In this document: piece after piece, positions 8,237 through 9,455 of the stretch
How the letters are laid out: the number at the start of each line of letters is the position of its first letter
Position numbering within the stretch: the first letter of the stretch is position 1
Assembly (NCBI GenBank): GCA_017623265.1
Contig: JAGAPM010000205.1
Coordinates: 1 to 9,455, forward strand
Direction: 5' to 3'
Length of the DNA stretch: 9,455 nucleotides
Source: Lentisphaeria bacterium
GTDB taxonomy: Bacteria; Verrucomicrobiota; Lentisphaeria; Victivallales; UBA1829
Made by a program: the position numbers and the translations under genes
Notes under the pieces: generated by a model
The model's input: only the letters and a program-made list of their open reading frames with translations
What the model was told of the DNA's origin: nothing
Databases searched by the model: none

Positions 8237-8452
8237 ATGAGCATTGTAAATGTAGAACGTTTCTATGAGTTGCTGGAAGTGGATCAGGAGCTGCGTGCAG
8301 AGGCATTGAAGCTCCAAACGATCTACGAAGAGCAGGAAGATGTGCTGGATGCGTTTCTGGAAATGGCGGAAAAGCAGGGGTTGCCTTTCACGGAACAGGA
8401 ATTCATGGCGGTGATGTATCAGCGGGCAATGAGCCAACCGGACCCGGAATAA
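8237..8452 (+). CDS. Nif11-domain small protein, no core peptide visible
   Basis: This 71-residue acidic protein matches the Nif11 pattern over residues 1-58: MSIVNVERFYELLEVDQELR at the start, a helical middle, then GLPFTEQEF (48-56), the conserved 'G-x-x-F-T-x-x-E' end of the domain. Nif11 domains serve as leaders for some ribosomal peptide natural products, but others stand alone with no known role. Here the tail after the domain is only about 13 residues (YQRAMSQPDPE end), has no Cys and no Gly-Gly processing site, and no modifying enzyme or peptidase transporter lies nearby. A free-standing Nif11 protein is therefore more likely than a precursor. It starts 6 bp after the DUF4832 gene with only a weak GGGTGA ribosome site that includes the upstream stop, suggesting coupled translation. 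It is the last gene of the plus-strand run. Confidence 0.75.
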   Translation: MSIVNVERFYELLEVDQELRAEALKLQTIYEEQEDVLDAFLEMAEKQGLPFTEQEFMAVMYQRAMSQPDPE

Positions 8453-8454
8453 AA

Positions 8455-8622
8455 TCAGAAAATCGCAAAGAAAAGCCCGATCAGCGTCAGAGTCCAGAAA
8501 AGGACCTGAAAAATGAGCCGGGACCGCTGACAGGATGGGGCATTGCTTTCAATGCTGTTGCCATTCTGAACTTTTCTGTACCGGGACGGCTTGTATGATG
8601 CGGTATGGGATCTGCGACGCAT
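8455..8622 (-). CDS. Small tail-anchored membrane protein, 55 codons, coupled to the upstream gene
   Basis: This short frame begins at an ATG (8622-8620) that shares one base with the TGA of the upstream minus-strand gene (TGATG). AAGGGG (8636-8631) lies 8 nt before it, so start and ribosome site are both convincing. The product has 55 residues: a basic N-terminal half (MRRRSHTASYKPSRYRK), a polar middle with one Cys, and a hydrophobic end, LIFQVLFWTLTLIGLFFAIF (36-55), running to the last residue. By the positive-inside rule the basic part stays in the cytoplasm and the C-terminal helix inserts in the membrane. I recognise no family. The upstream gene also ends in a membrane helix, so the two may form a complex. 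The hydrophobic block ending exactly at the stop and the coupled start argue against a chance frame; conservation has not been tested. Confidence 0.6.
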   Translation of the reverse strand: MRRRSHTASYKPSRYRKVQNGNSIESNAPSCQRSRLIFQVLFWTLTLIGLFFAIF

Positions 8623-9242
8623 CAGAACAGCCCCTTAAAGGAACCGATCACGGCACATGCCACGATCAGAGCGGCGAGCAGGACAACGATCAACACGGGC
8701 AAATTGATCGCCCATGCAAGCCGCAGAACCTGACGGAACCCGAGAGAATCCAGTATGATCCCGGTTTCCGTCTTATTTTTTCCGATGGGGGAACCATCCA
8801 GACTGCGCTGTTTTTCAGAGGCTCCGTCCACGATCGGCAGCATCCGCATCATTTCGATCCGCTGTTTTTCGATCTTCAGGGTAACATCTGCAAGTTCGCC
8901 CCGATCAGAAAATGCTTCTTTGCGGGGATCATCTGCAGGGATCGCTTCCACCAGCTGACGGATCTCTCCAATCGTTGTCTGTACGGTCTCCAACCGGCTT
9001 TTCAGCTCTTTTTCCTCTGTTGAAAGACGGCTTTCCATGGTATGCAGACGGTCCAGCAGATCGCTCCGGGAACGCTGAAAATCGCCATAACGCCGTTTCA
9101 GATGTTCGTTCACGGCGTCATCCATTTTCGTGCTTGCCGTCTCCGGAACGTATGTCGGTTTCGGGTTTTCCTGATCCGTTTGATTCAATTTATTTCGCAT
9201 GCCGTAAAGATCGGTTACGATAGAAGGAACTTTCTGCCCCAT
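8622..9242 (-). CDS. Coiled-coil protein with C-terminal membrane anchor, unknown function
   Basis: The 206-residue product starts at the ATG 9242-9240, which has AGGAG 8 nt upstream. The frame continues upstream to an ATG at 9335 (237 residues), but that ATG and the one at 9281 lack a ribosome site, and a promoter-like element lies inside the extension, so I prefer the shorter form. From the N terminus: GQKVPSIVTDLYGMRNKLN (2-20), a Pro/Thr-rich linker, charged heptad-like helices at about 43-100 and 115-135 (SRLSTEEKELKSRLETVQ is typical), a polar linker, and one membrane helix at about 176-200 ending in SFKGLF. There is no signal peptide, so most of the protein should face the cytoplasm. 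It overlaps the next small gene by one base (TGATG). No family is recognised; a scaffold or membrane-tethering role is only a guess from shape. Confidence 0.72.
   Translation of the reverse strand: MGQKVPSIVTDLYGMRNKLNQTDQENPKPTYVPETASTKMDDAVNEHLKRRYGDFQRSRSDLLDRLHTMESRLSTEEKELKSRLETVQTTIGEIRQLVEAIPADDPRKEAFSDRGELADVTLKIEKQRIEMMRMLPIVDGASEKQRSLDGSPIGKNKTETGIILDSLGFRQVLRLAWAINLPVLIVVLLAALIVACAVIGSFKGLF
8631..8636 (-). promoter_or_regulatory. Ribosome site for the 55-codon small gene
   Basis: AAGGGG on the minus strand, 8 nt before the ATG at 8622. It is formed by the Lys-Gly codons near the end of the upstream gene and supports reinitiation onto the small downstream gene. Confidence 0.5.
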
Positions 9243-9250
9243 AAAATGCA

Positions 9251-9255
9251 CTCCT
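9251..9255 (-). promoter_or_regulatory. Shine-Dalgarno site that decides the start of the coiled-coil gene
   Basis: AGGAG on the minus strand, 8 nt before the ATG at 9242-9240. Neither upstream in-frame ATG (9281, 9335) has a comparable site, so this favours a 206-residue rather than a 237-residue product. Confidence 0.65.
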
Positions 9256-9282
9256 GCGGTTTGATTTTTCTGATAACGCATT

Positions 9283-9312
9283 AATATAACTGCATTTTTC
9301 CGCTCTTTCCAA
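9283..9312 (-). promoter_or_regulatory. Possible sigma-70-type promoter for the minus-strand pair
   Basis: On the minus strand, TTGGAA (9312-9307) and TATATT (9288-9283) are separated by 18 bp. The boxes match four and five of six consensus bases. A start near 9276 would leave a leader of about 35 nt with the AGGAG site inside. A perfect TATAAT (9408-9403, minus strand) further upstream is an alternative -10 but has a poor -35. Consensus matching alone is weak evidence in AT-rich DNA. Confidence 0.35.
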
Positions 9313-9353
9313 TCCGTATCGTGAGTTTTTGTCATTTTTTTTCTTGTCTATAC

Positions 9354-9381
9354 TTGCGTTTTTCCGTTTTGGAGCTATGTT
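9354..9381 (+). promoter_or_regulatory. Possible promoter for the plus-strand gene at 9420
   Basis: TTGCGT (9354-9359) and TATGTT (9376-9381) are 16 bp apart, which would give a leader of about 30 nt before the ATG at 9420. Both boxes are imperfect. The adjoining stretch 9391-9408 is very AT-rich and holds other -10-like strings, so the exact start cannot be fixed. The region is divergent with the minus-strand pair. Confidence 0.25.
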
Positions 9382-9419
9382 TTAGAGATTTCATTTTAAT
9401 ATATTATAGTGAGGTGACC

Positions 9420-9455
9420 ATGTTGAATGAATTATCCGGTCTTTCCGGCACCATA
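9420..9455 (+). CDS. Start of a gene cut by the window end, unknown product
   Basis: An ATG at 9420 opens a frame reading MLNELSGLSGTI to the last base. GAGGTGA (9411-9417) just before it is a good ribosome site, although the gap to the ATG is short. Only twelve residues are visible, so no function can be given. It points away from the minus-strand pair and may share its control region. Confidence 0.5.
   Translation, partial: MLNELSGLSGTI

Noticed and set aside
8237..8452. Reading the Nif11 protein as a RiPP precursor
   Set aside because: There is no Gly-Gly site, no Cys/Ser/Thr-rich core and no modifying enzyme in the window.
8540..8555. GCATTG-CTTT-CAATGC hairpin as a terminator for the plus-strand operon
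   Set aside because: The stem is only six pairs, no T tract follows, and it lies inside the small minus-strand gene.
8535..9023. A 162-codon plus-strand frame opposite the coiled-coil gene
   Set aside because: Its translation is Cys/His-rich and disordered, it has no ribosome site, and the minus-strand frame has coherent heptads and a membrane helix.

Overview
The window looks like chromosomal DNA from a PVC-group bacterium, most likely class Lentisphaeria (Victivallis-like). This is inferred from gene content, not proven: a prepilin-type protein with the cleavage/methylation signature but a non-glycine at -1, a zinc-ribbon-headed Ser/Thr kinase with a DLG motif, a DUF4874/DUF4832 protein, and about 50% GC. 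No rRNA, tRNA, CRISPR array, transposase or integrase is visible.

Layout. Positions 1-8452 hold seven plus-strand genes packed as one apparent operon. Successive junctions are a 17-bp overlap, 3-bp gap, 26-bp gap, 4-bp ATGA overlap, 12-bp gap and 6-bp gap. In order they are: (1) the 3' part of a pilus or type II secretion-associated protein resembling the GspK/PilX-like proteins; (2) an exported, very charged protein of unknown function; (3) a GspH/FimT-like pseudopilin; (4) a membrane-anchored Ser/Thr protein kinase with an N-terminal zinc ribbon and a coiled-coil outer region; (5) an O-antigen ligase/pilin O-oligosaccharyltransferase-type membrane protein; (6) a DUF4874+DUF4832 protein; (7) a 71-residue Nif11-domain protein.

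Positions 8455-9242 hold a two-gene minus-strand unit: a coiled-coil protein with a C-terminal membrane anchor, then a 55-codon tail-anchored small protein whose ATG shares a base with the upstream stop (TGATG). This unit meets the plus-strand operon end to end with only 2 bp between stop codons. A divergent control region lies at 9243-9419, and a further plus-strand gene starts at 9420 and leaves the window.

How the genes may work together (inference): genes 1 and 3 suggest assembly of a pilus-like or secretion pseudopilus; gene 5 could attach a glycan to a pilin or to a lipid carrier; the kinase could regulate the apparatus from the membrane. The roles of genes 2, 6, 7 and of the minus-strand pair are not known.
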